64,000 bases of DNA from Apodemus sylvaticus (GCF_947179515.1 NC_067472.1:80045981-80109980); one strand, 5' to 3'. Counted from the stretch's first letter, positions 21,703-33,545 are shown. Notes: generated by a model from the letters alone, not told the origin. A program made the numbers and translations.

Positions 21703-23284
21703 TAAAATATTTCTTGAAAATGAAGACAGACCTCTTTAGAGAGATGACCTATAAGGCACAGAGTTGACCTTGAAGGTATATGGACCAGGTTGTGGGAGGC
21801 AGCAGCAGGTGGCCAGATCAGACCAAGCAGTCACAGGCTTCCAGGCAGCTCACAAGGAAGCCCATGGTTTTATGCTGAGGTGGCTAAGAAGCTGTTGGAG
21901 GGTTTGACAGACTTGACATCCTGGCAGCCAGTCCTGAGTTGATAAGGACCTGCAGTTGAGGTCAAAGCTCCAAAGCAGTGCTTGGAGGGAGGGGACTCAG
22001 GCTTGCACTGTCACAGCCTTTGACTGCCAAGGAAGAAATACGTTTGCATCTCTGCCCTACATTATTGGGAGAATGTCTGAGGGAAGCTTTTACAGTTCAC
22101 CTGCTACAGCTTTGTAGTCCTGCTGGAATGGTTCCTGAACCTGATGGGGGAAAAAAGATGACCAAGGTGGCAATGTCCCTCTCTACCCTCCAATCTTAGT
22201 CTCCACCTGCCTGATGTATACCCCAACCAACCCTTTCCCAGGTAAGGGACTCTCTCAGAAGACAATTCTGATCACTCCTAGCCCAGCAGACATGGATGCT
22301 TGAGCTGGTGTCACCCTGGAGCCACCACCAGGCCTCAGAATCAGGGAGAAATGGCGGGGATCCTATTACCCCTACCACTGTTCCCTGTGCTTTTCCTATA
22401 GCCGGCATCAGACTACAGGATGAAGCAGTATGCTGTTGGCACTCTCCATGGGCCTCATTTCCATCTTCCCACTACATCCCGTGAACCATATATTTTCTGG
22501 CTATTTTTCCAGGGAAGCCTAGTCTCCAGACTGCTACCTTTGCTGCCTCCCCTACCTTGAATCCCTTCTGTAGGGAGTGTGAGTTTGCTTGACCAAGCAG
22601 TTCTTCTAGGCTGCTCCCTATAATCCCAGTCCTATGCCCTACGCCATCCCCTCCGTCCAGTCTGGTGAGTCTCACTGTAAATATCTGTTCATTTGCCTGT
22701 GGTCTCACCTAATAGATGCTCCATCCCAAAGGCAGAGGCAGTACTTACAGGCTCAGCACTCTGTCTCTCAGGGCTGCTGGTTCCTAGCACATACAATGAG
22801 TTGACAGTATTTGTAGAAAGGAAGGAAGGAGAAGGAAAAGGAGGAAAAGAAGAAAGATTAAAATCCTCATCTTCAGAACTAAGAGGTGGAAAAAGAACAA
22901 TATGTCTCATGCCATATAGAAGACAACAGAAAAGAGGTGTCTGGGCCATGCAGTAGTAAGCAGGGTGCAGAGCATGGCATCGCCTATGGTGGCTGGCTGG
23001 GCTTCCCAGGACACTGAGTCCAAAAGGAGCTCACAGGTGAGGACAGTGGGTTGGAGGGCCATATTGGAAGAAGTGCGTGTGAAGGCATAATTTGAAGAGA
23101 TCCCAGAGTCCATCTTGGAGCATGGAATATGGTCAGAACATGCTGTTTGACCACAGACACAGTGGGAGGCCTGGCTCTCTGACAAGGAGGCATGTCTGTG
23201 GACACCCAATGTCAGGTGCCAAGCTCTCTCTCACATTTAGGGGAAATCACCAGTATCTAGGGACCCAAACTGAATTTCTGCTCA

Positions 23285-23522
23285 AATGTTCCCTAGTACA
23301 TTGGCACCTAAGTCCCAGCTACTTAGTGAACATTGAGTATAAATTTATACTCAATGTTCACTAGTATGATGCCTAAATTTGGATACTCTGGAGCCTGAGT
23401 TTTACTCCAACTTGGTCAATGTAGCAAGATCTTATCTCAAAATACCAAGAAGGGCTAGACAAGTAATTCAGCTTGCCAGTTGGGAGGTCCTGGGTTTGAG
23501 CCCCAGAAGCACAAAAAAAAAA
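23285..23522 (+). mobile_element. B1-like/ID composite SINE interrupted by a palindrome
   Basis: 'ggcacctaagtcccagctac' and, after the palindrome, 'ctctggagcctgagtt', 'acttggtcaatgtagcaaga' and 'cttatctcaaaa' read as a diverged B1-like unit. An ID-like head follows ('gcttgccagttgggaggtcc', 'gtttgagccccagaagcac') with an A-tail. The 5' SINE motif seems present on both sides of the palindrome. Confidence 0.55.
23324..23363. repeat. 40-bp perfect spacer-less palindrome
   Basis: The left half 'tagtgaacattgagtataaa' and the right half 'tttatactcaatgttcacta' are exact reverse complements with no spacer, centred at 23343/23344. Symmetry ends one base further out on each side. It is AT-rich and could extrude as a cruciform or fold as a hairpin in RNA. 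Confidence 0.98.
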
Positions 23523-24607
23523 TATTCCAAAAAAGTCTGACAGCACCAGCTTTCATAATACCTATCAAAGAAGATAGATGTGGCAGGTCATTCCTTCCCC
23601 TCTTTGCAACCTTCCTGCAAAGTTGCTAGGTACTTCCTGTCCCTTGCCAGGATATGTGCCTTCCTTTATGGAGCTGGTTGTCTGTTGAGGAAGATGGATT
23701 TTTAAACATGCTACTCCCCACGTTCACACACCATTGCATGCATCAATGCATGCTGATACCACAAGTGACTTGGAAAGGAGATGTGACTATTCTGGGGATC
23801 TGAGCAGCTTCCTGCAGGTGTGAGCTGTATCTGAGCAGGCTAGTCAGTATGTGCAGAGGGGAGGGTCTTAAAACTGCAGATGCTCAGACCAAGACCACAG
23901 CTGAGCAAGAACAGCAAGAATAGAAGAAACAGGGCGTCCAAGGGCCTGCAACCATGAAGGCAAAGATGCAGAGCATGTCACAGAACTGAGAATGGCAGAC
24001 CACAAGAACTATGTGGATACAGCAAGGACCCTTAAAACCATCCTCACAGGAAGGAAGCCATGAGGTGTTTGCTTGAGTAGAGGATAGGAATGTCAGGAAG
24101 CATTGAGGTGTTGGGTTCAAGTAGAGGCTATGCTGTGCTCAGACAGGTGGTAGAGGACTGGAGGAGGTGGAAGGAATTTTTCTGACCAAGGCCTAGGAAC
24201 ACGAGTGGGAGGGAATATTATCAAATTTGGGATCCTAGGATAATTCCTGATTCCTCCTTGACCTTGGGCTCCTATGGCAGATCTGAGACTTACTATACCA
24301 AAGGTCACCCTCCAGAGAATTTTATGGATAATCCTGATTTAGCCAGGATTTTCCACAATGACCCAGATTCAAAATGTCCACTCCCAAGTCCCCAAAACGG
24401 AATTAATTCTTTAGGCCATGGTCTCCGCTATTTAACCTGATATATGGTTGTCATGGAGGTGTATATCACAAAGTGTGGGTTCCTGGATTTGCTAGCTGAG
24501 GGGTCAGGTGGGGGAAATCAGGACTCTGTGCTATGTGCCTGGTTAAGGACAGCAGCAAATTAACAAGAAGCTGGACATGCACACAGAGGAGGGATGGCTG
24601 GTGGGTT

Positions 24608-24722
24608 TGTTGCTTTTATTAATCACATGTATGTGTCCCTGTGTGAGCATGCATATGTGAATGCAGGTACCGAAGAGGTCAGAGGCATTCCATCCCCTAA
24701 AGCTGGTGTCACAGGGTGAAGG
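24608..24722 (-). mobile_element. B3-type SINE fragment
   Basis: 'gttgcttttattaatcacat', 'gtgtgagcatgcatatgtga' and 'accgaagaggtcagaggcat' match a reversed B3 3' half. Confidence 0.55.
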
Positions 24723-24805
24723 AGGGAATTGGGTGAGATTCCAAAAATGGCAGTCATCTCCAAAGGTAAATCTTAAAAGCACGAGAATCACTCTCCACCT
24801 TAGGA

Positions 24806-24950
24806 TTGTTTTGTCTTGAAACAGGGTATCACGATGTAGCCTTAGCTGGCCTGGAGCTCTCTGTGAAGACCAGAGTGGACTTGAACTCAGAGATCCATTT
24901 GCCTCTGCCTCACAAGCGGTGGGTGTTAGAGGCATGCGCTGCCTTCTGCA
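24806..24950 (-). mobile_element. B1 SINE
   Basis: 'gaaacagggtatcacgatgt', 'agctggcctggagctctctg' and 'ggcatgcgctgccttctg' give a nearly full, diverged reversed B1. Confidence 0.8.
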
Positions 24951-24961
24951 GCACTCACTCA

Positions 24962-25190
24962 ACCTCCATGTTCTGAAAGAGGGTTTCTCACTGAAATGGA
25001 AGTCCCCATTTCAGCTAGACTGACTGGTAAGCAGGTCCTGGGATCCTCTCATCTCTGCACTCGGCACTTTGGCACTGGGGTTATACAAAAGCATAACCAC
25101 CACTCCTGACTTTTATGTGGGTGCTGGAGAGTCAAACTGTTCCTCACATTTGCACTTTTTCTACCAAGTCATCTTCACAGCCTTACATTT
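24962..25190 (-). mobile_element. Rodent tRNA-derived composite SINE
   Basis: 'agagggtttctcactgaaat', 'agctagactgactggtaagc', 'cctgacttttatgtgggtgc' and 'gagagtcaaactgttcctca' follow the order of an old rodent SINE also seen at 32326-32523 and 58735-59200. I cannot fix the family name. Confidence 0.55.
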
Positions 25191-25624
25191 TTTTAAGGCG
25201 CCAACTTTCCTTTTCATGCAGGAAGTGGCTGGGCAGACTATCTCAGGGAAAGCAGCTGGGGTAGGATTGGGTCTGCCTCCCAGAGAAAGACTGCCATCAC
25301 ACTTTCAGAGCAGGCAGCTTGGCTAGTGACAATCACAGCCAAGTGATTGAAATCCTTGAAAGTGTTGTTGTTACAGTAGCAAACATAGAATGGTATCAGG
25401 TTGGCAGCAGAAGGCAGGATGTGGAACATCAGCAGGGCAGAAGGGACCCAGCGACAGGGTAGTTGGCCTGTTCTAATCAAAATAGCGCTTCTACAATGCT
25501 GCTCCTGGCATGCTATCAAAGGGGTACCTTCAAGCTGTAGAGGCAGTCTAGGAAAGTCAGAAGCAGGCAGGAAAGAAGTCAGGCTTGCAGACTGACTGCT
25601 CTGTTTCTAAAATGAAAGGAAGGA

Positions 25625-25826
25625 GCCGGGCGGTGGTGGCACATGCCTTTAATCCCAGCACTTTGGGAGGCAGAGGCAGGTGGATTTCTGAGTTTGAGGC
25701 CAGCCTGGTCTACAGAGTGAGTTCCAGGACAGCCAGGGCTATACAGAGAAACCCTGTCTTGAAAAAAAACAAAATCCAAAAAACAAAAAAACCAAAAATA
25801 ACAAACAAAAAAAAAAAAAAACAAAA
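25625..25826 (+). mobile_element. Young full-length B1 SINE with target-site duplication
   Basis: It starts 'gccgggcggtggtggcacat', runs with few changes through 'gagaaaccctgtcttg', and has a long A-rich tail to 25826. The duplication 'aaaggaagga' flanks it at 25615-25624 and 25827-25836. Its 'ggatttctgag' block is the mouse form, which supports the species call. Confidence 0.95.
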
Positions 25827-26257
25827 AAAGGAAGGACTCAAGAGTCTGTCTGGCTCCAGGAGTGTTTATCCAACCAAGGAACATGCTCTTACCGGTGAGA
25901 GTAACCCACCACCTTCATGGCCGCTGGGCTCTAGGAACAAGGCTCTTTCCTAAGAGCCTGCTTTAACCATTTCTGAGTGAGTCCACTGCTGTACCCCTGC
26001 CAGCTCACATTGGCACTCTGGGAACAAAGAAGTAAAATTCACTGAAAAAGGAAAGACAGAACACTATATTGCATGATCACCTGGGACTGGGCCTTTCTAT
26101 TCCCTAAAACCTAGCTGAAAGGGACTCATAGCGCCCTAAGAAAAGGTGCAGAAAGCTAGTTGAAAACATCCCAGTGACCTCTAGTGGGGACAGCTAAAAC
26201 CTCTGCAATATATCTGCCCCCACTAGTTCTCTTTGCTTGTTTGACTGATTATTGATT

Positions 26258-26385
26258 TTTGAGACACAGTTTCATTCTGTGGCCCAGGAGGGCCTAGAAC
26301 TCACTATGCAGCTGAGGCTAGCCTTGAACTTCTGCTTCAACTTCTCAAGTGTTGGAGTTATAGGTATGAGTCGCCGTACCCAACT
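26258..26385 (-). mobile_element. B1 SINE (diverged)
   Basis: 'ttttgagacacagtttcatt', 'gaactcactatgcagctgag' and 'gtatgagtcgccgtacccaa' match a reversed B1. Confidence 0.75.
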
Positions 26386-27639
26386 TTATTTTGCTTTAGA
26401 TGAAGGTTATCTTTTTTTTTTAAATTGGCATATATTTGAACATTTACAACAGGTTAAAAAAACATGAGGCAAAAGCTACCCAGGATAAATCTGAAACATT
26501 GAGTTCAGGCAGTGAAGGCAAATCACAATTTCTAAGCCACATTGTACAACAGTGCTAGGTATGACACTGATATGCTAAACTAAGCAAAATGCTACACGTA
26601 TTCTGTGGACCACTCAGTCATGCACACACACGGAGAAAGGTCTAGAAGAACACATGCCAGGTTTCAGTGGCAACGGTTACTCCAAGAGGGTTTAGGGAAA
26701 AATGAAAAAATAATTAGCAATTCATCCTGGTTAACAGTACTTTTTTATCTGTAAGCAAACTAGTTTCATGTGATATTTAAATAACAAGTCAAATTACCAT
26801 CTCTCTTCCAAAACAAACAAACACACAAACGAATAATAAATAAATAGGATCAGTGGCTCTTCTGCTCTAGACAACCTTCAGTTGTTCAGCAATCACTGCT
26901 GTTCCCTCTACAACAGAATGATAAGAGATGCCATTCACTGCTGTGGGCCACCTTCCTAACATTCATTCCCCAGAAACCTCTCGAACCTTTATCTGACTGA
27001 CCAGACCTTCCTTTCATTCCATTCTTTCTCATATACCTTATCCAACATCACAGCTACCAGCCCCTTCCCAGTACCACTGCTGCCCCCAACAGCCACCAGC
27101 TTCTCTCCTGGGACTCCACAGTGGCTAGCCTTGGTCCCTGCTCTAGCCCATGCTGCTCCCTCTGCAGATCTTTTGTTTCCCAGAGACCCCTGTGGCTTAT
27201 CACCTCCTTCCTCTAAGCTCATTCCTCAACAGGGACTTCCTCAAGACCTGACCTAACAACTTCCACACTCCATGCTGTCTCAACCTCAGCCCAACTGTTT
27301 TTCTGATATCCTTCATATTTCGTTTATTACTCAGAGTCTGTCTCCAACCATGATGGCATATATTAAAGGTGAAGGAATAAACGGAAGAACCATCACAGAG
27401 TCTTCCCCATCAAGCCATCAAGCCTCTGTGCTGCGCTCTCTTTTCACCGGGGACTGCTTGTGAGCCCTGTGCTCTTGCTTGTAGTTGAGGCTGAGTCTGT
27501 TCTTCTCATCCCCCTTTCCGCCCACTAATGCTGCTTTGGTGCCACTTCTTCCTGAAGGCCCTGTCCTGCAGGCTGAAGACTTTCTTCCCCAACCCTGAGC
27601 TTTTCTCCACCATTGCATGGCTAGGAGAGCTCAGGGCTC

Positions 27640-27760
27640 TGTGCTGGGTAAAAAATTTGCCAAGGGTTTTGTGTTCACTAGATCATCCAACTATAGAGCA
27701 GCCATTGCTAGTCTTCCTGTTTTCTAGCTGCAGAAGGTGAAACACTGAGCCAGCCAAGGG
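27640..27760 (-). mobile_element. MIR SINE fragment
   Basis: 'ttgctagtcttcctgttttc' and 'agaaggtgaaacactgagcc' resemble the reversed MIR core ('cccattttacag..gaaactgaggc'). Confidence 0.45.
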
Positions 27761-28344
27761 AGGGAGGAAGGGGTTGAGCTGGAACCTCTCCTTGCTGACT
27801 TCATGGTCTCCATGAAACTAGAAGTTCTGAGGTTTCGGCAAGGACAAGGTGCCAAGCAAGCTCCAGAGAAGAATCGACCATGGCTCCCAGTGAGCACAAA
27901 TGCCAGCCAGGGGCTGACAGACAGACCTCAGACCCTGACCAGTCCTCCCTGACACCACATCTAGCCTGAGGACCTTTCATTTGTCAAATAAAAACAAGCA
28001 GCTGGACTGTGGACTCAACCCTGTTTTGTTTGTCACAAGGTCACAGCCTAAGATTCCTGGAAGCTGGTCAAGACCTGTGACCATGCTGCTAGCTGCGGGT
28101 GGCCCAGGAGCAGACACATGGCCAATAATCCTGGGAAGTTTGTATTAGAAGTCTAGGAGGAATCTCATATTCTCTCTCCCTCCTACTCTTCCCTCACTCA
28201 TCAATATGTAGCCCAGATTTTCCTGCCTGTGCCTCCTGGGTATTCTGGGATTGGAGACCTGACTACTCTCCTGAGAGGGGGTAAACAAATTTAGAAGTCA
28301 TTGGATTTTCTGCCAGATGACCGAAGAAAGCAGGAAGGTTAAAT

Positions 28345-28480
28345 TAGTCACGGTAGTGCTTTCCTATAATCCCAGCACTTGGAATGATGAGGCAGGAGGA
28401 TTAGATGAGTTTAGGCATGTCTGGGCTATAGAGTAAATGCTATCAGACCAGTAAGGTCTACTTGGCAAGGCCTCTTCTGA
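28345..28480 (+). mobile_element. B1-like SINE (diverged)
   Basis: 'gtagtgctttcctataatcc', 'cagcacttggaatgatgagg' and 'ggcatgtctgggctatagag', followed by an A/G-rich tail. Confidence 0.65.
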
Positions 28481-28719
28481 AGAGAAAAAGAAAAGAAAAA
28501 GTGAGAAATAAAGAAAGCAAGCCAGAAAGCTGGCCTGTACTAAGCATGAAGGGTACTGCAGTAGGAGCGAGCTATCAAAATAGAAGCTGCAGGAAGAGGA
28601 CGTCCTGAAAGCAGGCAGACCATCTGCCCACGACCCTCCCTGCTCTTGGCTTGGGAGAAGCAGCCCTTCTTCAAAGCCTTGCACTGTGGTACACAGCTCC
28701 CTTCTGCTGCCTCCAGAGA

Positions 28720-28745
28720 GTTGTTGTTGTTGTTGTTGTTGTTTT
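28720..28745. repeat. (TTG)n microsatellite
   Basis: Eight GTT units ending in a short T run. Confidence 0.95.
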
Positions 28746-29242
28746 AATTCAAGACCTGAGTAATGTAATACTTTGCAGAGGTACTGTAAGAAATAATAGC
28801 ATTATACAGAAAACACTTACCTCAGTGCCTAGCCATGGTAAATAATACATACCATGTGGCTGCTGATATTATCATAATCAAGCCACAAGGACAGACTATT
28901 ACAGGAACTGAAAGATTAATCATCTTACCCTGCCATCTAAATTACTCTTCCTGGGAAAGGTGGCATGCCATGGGATTTTGTCCTTGGTCCCATCTCAGGC
29001 CATAATTTTATCAATGGCTGTTAGAGGCTGTTTATAAAATCTGAGGATGACATCTAGATGGGAGACAAACTAAAAAACGGATGACAGAATCTACGTTCAG
29101 GACAATTTTGACAGGTTAGAGATGGCCCGAGGAAGGTTTGATAGACTGCATTGGGAAGGAAAAGGTCCCAGATAAGGGGAGGCAGTGGGAGGGGAAACAC
29201 GGCTGAAGGAGAGTTCACGGGAATGAAGATGGAGCGCAAAGT

Positions 29243-29530
29243 CAATGGTATGCAGCTGGGGAGATGGCTTTATGTTGTGCAAGCATAAAGACCTGAGTTC
29301 CAATCTCCAGCACAAAGGTAAAAGCGTGGCTGTATGCAGGGCTGGAACCCCAGTGCTGGACTAGGCAGTCCCTACAGCTCACTGGTTAGATAGCCTAGCC
29401 TAATGAGGAGTTGCAGGTTCAGTGAGAGACCTCGTCTCAAAAAATAAGATGGTGAGCAACTGAGGAAGATCCTTGACATTGACCTCTGGACTCTACACAT
29501 ACCTGTACACACGTGTATACAAAAAGCCAG
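29243..29530 (+). mobile_element. B4-type composite SINE
   Basis: 'gcagctggggagatggcttt', 'gacctgagttccaatctcca', 'gaaccccagtgctggactag', 'cagtgagagacctcgtctca' and 'attgacctctggactctaca' give the ordered blocks of a near-complete B4-like element. Confidence 0.85.
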
Positions 29531-29602
29531 GAAAGTGCTGTAACTCCAAAAACTATTGGCACAACCCAAGCAATAAGTGTACTAGGAATGCTGGCTCCAA
29601 AC

Positions 29603-29655
29603 TAGGTGTGGTGGTGGTGCATACCTATAACCCCAGCACTTGGGAGGCAAGGTGA
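29603..29655 (+). mobile_element. B1 SINE 5' fragment
   Basis: 'taggtgtggtggtggtgcat' and 'aaccccagcacttgggaggc' are the first third of B1, then similarity ends. Confidence 0.75.
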
Positions 29656-29719
29656 CCCCCCTGTCAACAAAAGAAGGGAGGAGAAAGGAAACCAGAGGGG
29701 TGTTTGCTAAGAACAAGAG

Positions 29720-29890
29720 AGGAAGGGTACTAATATGTTTTTAGCACCTCCTGTGCACCAAACCCCAAGTTGAGCACTTGGCACCCACTATTTCAGTGGA
29801 TACTTTCATTAGTTTATAAAGTGGTTGTTATCTTTGCCCTCCTTTGACATGTGAGGAGCTTTGACATGTGAAGAGACTTTGCCAAGTAGG
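29720..29890 (-). mobile_element. MIR SINE
   Basis: 'tttagcacctcctgtgcacc', 'gagcacttggcacccactat' and 'atctttgccctcctttgaca' follow the reversed MIR order. It contains a small duplication of 'agctttgacatgtgaagaga'-like sequence near 29858. Confidence 0.55.
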
Positions 29891-31211
29891 ATGGAGCAAA
29901 AAAACATCTAAACCAGTCATCACTAGAGAACATCCTGTCCCTACAGGCTACTCTGACTCCAAAGCTGGACTTTTTCATGGTTTCTGAGGCAGAGGAAGGT
30001 GGATAGGGAGGTAGCTATCGTCACTGTGAGAACTGATCAGGCTGGATCGGCCCAGGCAGAGGAGAGCATCTCTGCACGGCATCCTACTCACGTCCAAGCC
30101 AGCAACACCACTTAACCCTGTGACGGTCTGGGCAGATGAGGGTGCCGATGGCAGATTTCAAATGTTAAGAAATCCTGAGAACTGGATGGCAGACAGAACT
30201 GGGTTAGCAAAAAGAAACCCAGAAACAGAAGCTAGGAAGGAGCTAGGCACGGGGGAAGGTGTTATGTGCTGCTCCCAACCCAGAAGCAGCACAGTCTTCA
30301 GGGAGAACAAGGCCCCAAGCTGGAGTCGGAAGCTAGATGGAAACACACGAAGCAGCAGAAGGCGGTCCTTCCCCCTGTCATGGTGGATTTCTGGAACAGA
30401 AAGGTGACATATCTGGAGGAAGAGTGAGCAGGGCTGGGCTCAGACTAAAGGATCAATGTCACACTACGACAGCAAATTTGGTCCGATGCCCACAATAACT
30501 GGTGGTAAATTACATTTGAAGACAAAACAACAACAAAATCAGGATCCAGAGAGAAGATAGGCAATCGAGGTGCATATTCACAATCATCCCACATCCAGGA
30601 AAATCAACAACAGGAACAAGAGGTCCCAATTTGATAATCATGAAAAATAATCAAAGACATATATAGTAAAGGAAGCAGAACCCTTATAACCTACATAAGC
30701 CATATCTCATAGCTCATAACTGTTCTGTTTATTTTTCTGAAGGATCGAATAGAGACTCTTCCTCAAAAAAAGTCAAAACCAAACAAAGCATACCAATACG
30801 AAACCACACCATACCATACCAAACAAACAAACAAAGAAAAACAAAAACCCAATAACTATATTTATTATGATCAGAAGGGTAAAGGGAGATACTGCATCTA
30901 TCAACAACAAGAGCCTATAAAGGAAAGAGTTCATTTGAAATCCAACAGAGAAAGATTTAGCCACTGAAACAGAGGAGATCAAAAACTGAGGAAAGACTGA
31001 AGATATAGTTAGAGCAAAAAATAGTGTTCTAGAAGATTGCATGGAGGCATCTACACACAACACAGAATGAGGTCCAGCAAAAGTACAGTGTTGACTATTG
31101 GCAAGATTTCAGTTAGATGAGCTTAAAAAAATTTTTTTTAGAAGTAAAAATTAAGTTTTTCTCATAAGACTATTGGTAGTTTTATAATAACCAAACACAT
31201 CTTATTGTTTA

Positions 31212-31330
31212 GGCCAAGGGTCTGTAAATTCTAATGAGATCAAAACTGGCCAGCCACATACATTTATAAATAAAGTGGTAATGGAACAGAAGAACACTCA
31301 TTAAGGTTGCTTTTCTATTTAATGACAGAA
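31212..31330 (-). mobile_element. Ancient hAT-type DNA-transposon fragment
   Basis: 'catacatttataaataaagt' and 'ggtaatggaacag' correspond, reversed, to the block at 58028-58210 ('ccaataaaactttatttaca'). Both match a mammalian-wide non-autonomous DNA transposon remembered by its 'ggccagatagtaaatatttt' core. Confidence 0.5.
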
Positions 31331-31345
31331 TTGAGTAACTCTGAA

Positions 31346-31445
31346 GGGTGCAGTGGCACATGTCTTTAATCTCAGCACTTGGCAGGTAGATCTCTGTAAA
31401 TTTAGGCTAGCCTGGTTTACATAGTGAGTTCAAAGACAAGGAAAC
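31346..31445 (+). mobile_element. B1-like SINE
   Basis: 'gtgcagtggcacatgtcttt', 'aatctcagcacttggcaggt' and 'ctagcctggtttacatagtg' in B1 order with internal deletion. Confidence 0.7.
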
Positions 31446-31675
31446 CGATGAAGCTAATGAAGATGACAACAATGAAGAGTACCTCAGATGGACTACACAT
31501 ACACATAAATACTGAAGTGATTATTTATTATCTGGTTCTTTTTAAAAAATAGAAGTTGCTAATGCCTAGCTTATGGCACTCTAAATTGGATTTTCTGTTG
31601 TTTGTGGCCAAATGCACTTTTGACTGAATAATAAAGAAGTGCTTAATCAGACAGTTCTAAAAAGACAGGTATCTG

Positions 31676-31775
31676 AGGCAGGTGTGTTGGCATGCACCTA
31701 TGATCCCACTTGGAAGCAAGCACTTGGAAGGCTAAGGTAGGTTTGCGGTATATAGTGAGTGAAATTCTACCTCAA

Positions 31776-31838
<63 letters not shown>
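31676..31838 (+). mobile_element. B1-like SINE with (GA)n tail
   Basis: 'ggtgtgttggcatgcaccta' and 'gaaattctacctcaaaaaac' bracket a diverged B1. Its tail has become about 29 GA units (31781-31838). Confidence 0.7.
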
Positions 31839-31839
<1 letters not shown>

Positions 31840-31899
31840 CCAATGGATCAATTGCTAATAGTGGGAAAGAGAATGAAATGGGGAATATAAGGTATGTGG

Positions 31900-31902
<3 letters not shown>

Positions 31903-31936
<34 letters not shown>
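31903..31936. repeat. (GT)n microsatellite
   Basis: About 17 uninterrupted GT units. Confidence 0.97.
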
Positions 31937-31939
<3 letters not shown>

Positions 31940-31969
31940 CAGCCAGAGGAGGATGCCAAGTGTCTTAAA

Positions 31970-31981
31970 TCCCTTTCTTTC

Positions 31982-32049
<68 letters not shown>

Positions 32050-32156
32050 TCCTTCCTTCCTTCCTCCCTCCCTCCCTCCCTCCCTCCCTCCCTCCCTCCC
32101 TCCCTCCCTCCCTCCTTCCTTCCTTCCTTCCTTCCTTCCTTTCTTTCTTTCTCTTT
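31970..32156. repeat. 187-nt uninterrupted homopyrimidine tract, (CTTT)n/(CCTT)n/(CCCT)n
   Basis: Every base from 31970 to 32156 is C or T: CTTT, then CCTT, then about 15 CCCT, then CCTT and CTTT again. This overall order is mirror-like and suits triplex formation. It abuts the tail side of a reversed B1. Confidence 0.97.
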
Positions 32157-32162
32157 GTTTTC

Positions 32163-32304
32163 TTTGTTTCGAGTCAGGGTTTTTCTGTATTGCCCAGGCT
32201 GTTCTGGAACTCACTCTAGACCAGGCTGGCCTTGGATCAGAAATCCACCTGCCTCGACTTCCTAAGTGCTGGGATTAAAGGTGTGCATCACCACTGCCCA
32301 GCTT
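32163..32304 (-). mobile_element. B1 SINE
   Basis: 'gagtcagggtttttctgtat', 'ctggaactcactctagacca' and 'cagaaatccacctgcctcga' through 'gtgtgcatcaccactgccca' form a full reversed B1. Confidence 0.93.
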
Positions 32305-32325
32305 AAATCCCTTTCTTATTCCCTT

Positions 32326-32523
32326 GAGGCAGAATCTCTCGCTGAAGTGGAAGTCAGCAGTTCAGCAAGTCTAGCTATCCAGACATCCCTCAGGATCTGC
32401 TTGTCTCTCCCCAAAATGCTTGGGTTCTAAGGGCAAGACATTTTACTTGGGTACTGGAGATTCAAACTCAGGTCCTCATATTTGTTCAGCAAGCACTCTA
32501 CCCGGGGTGATACCTTCTCAGCC
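32326..32523 (-). mobile_element. Rodent tRNA-derived composite SINE
   Basis: 'gcagaatctctcgctgaagt', 'aagtctagctatccagacat', 'ttacttgggtactggagatt' and 'tcagcaagcactctacccgg' match the family seen at 24962-25190. Confidence 0.55.
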
Positions 32524-32911
32524 CCATGAGGTATATATAACATACAAAGAAAACCTTTTTGGTGATAACACTTCATTCTAATTATTTTGCAATTTAAATT
32601 TTCTAAGAAAAACTGATGGTCTATTTCACAATGAAAAAAAATGAACTTCTGGTACATAAAGCAAACAAACATAACAGATACATTTAAAAGAAAACCCAGT
32701 CACAAAAATTACATATGCTGTCATCTTATTGAAGTTCAAAAAAAGACAAAACTGTGTTGCTCTGATTCTAGGTCATGGTTACTTTGGAGAGGTGTTAGCT
32801 AAGAAGGCTCATGAAGTCTCCTGAGACTCTTTCTATTTGACATAAGCAGTGTGAACATGGGTGCATTCACATATAAGTTTATAAAAAAGTATGCACTTAA
32901 GACTGTCCACT

Positions 32912-32966
32912 TTCCAGGACAGCCAGGGCTACACAGAGAAACCCTGTCTCAGAAAAACCAAAAAGA
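32912..32966 (+). mobile_element. B1 SINE 3' fragment
   Basis: 'ccaggacagccagggctaca' and 'cagagaaaccctgtctcag' are the last third of a young B1, so the insertion is 5'-truncated. Confidence 0.85.
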
Positions 32967-33018
32967 CTGTCCACTTCATTATACACAAGTTATATTTTAA
33001 TCAGTTAAACAGTTAAGG

Positions 33019-33225
33019 TGGAGCTGGAGGAATGCTCAGCAGTTCAGAGCACTTACTGCTCTTGCAGAGGACCTGGGTTCAGTTCCCAGCACCCACATGG
33101 CTATTCGCAACCATCTTTAACTCCAGTTCCAAGGAATCCTATGTCCTTTTCTGGCCTCCAAGGGCACCAGGCATACACATGGTGCATATACATGCAGACA
33201 AAACATCTAAATATATAACAACATG
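33019..33225 (+). mobile_element. B3 SINE
   Basis: 'gcagttcagagcacttactg', 'ctcttgcagaggacctgggt', 'cagttcccagcacccacatg' and 'ggtgcatatacatgcagaca' give a near-complete plus-strand B3. Confidence 0.92.
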
Positions 33226-33372
33226 AAATATAAAAATATTTTTAAAGTTATATATATATAATGGAAGGAAGACATTTTTCAATTGTCCCTAATTAAGTGA
33301 TAATTCAAAAATGCTTAAGTATTTGTTACTTTGTAGGGAAAATGCTTAAAGAAAATACAAAAACAAGTAAGA

Positions 33373-33545
33373 CCTAGGGCTCACAAGGTGGTTCAGTGGA
33401 CAGAGATGCTTGCTACCATGCCTAAGGACCTGGGTCGGCCCTCCTGGACTCACGTGTAGAAGGAGAAAACCTACTCCTGCATGTTGTGCTTGGTCCTCCA
33501 CATGTGCCCCATGGCACAAACATGCATGAACACACACAATAAAGG
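33373..33545 (+). mobile_element. B2/B3-related SINE
   Basis: 'ggtggttcagtggacagaga', 'tgcttgctaccatgcctaag', 'gtagaaggagaaaacctact' and 'cacacacaataaagga'; same type as 12626-12800. Confidence 0.75.

Noticed and set aside
31710..32278. Frames of 120-170 residues over GA, GT and CTTT repeats
   Set aside because: Low-complexity translation (RERERE, CVCVCV, SFFLSFFL) of adjacent microsatellites and B1s.
33019..33225. tRNA-like A/B-box heads in SINEs (here and at 50325, 50505, 59428) considered as tRNA genes
   Set aside because: These are the tRNA-derived promoters of B3/ID SINEs; no cloverleaf with an anticodon arm is preserved.
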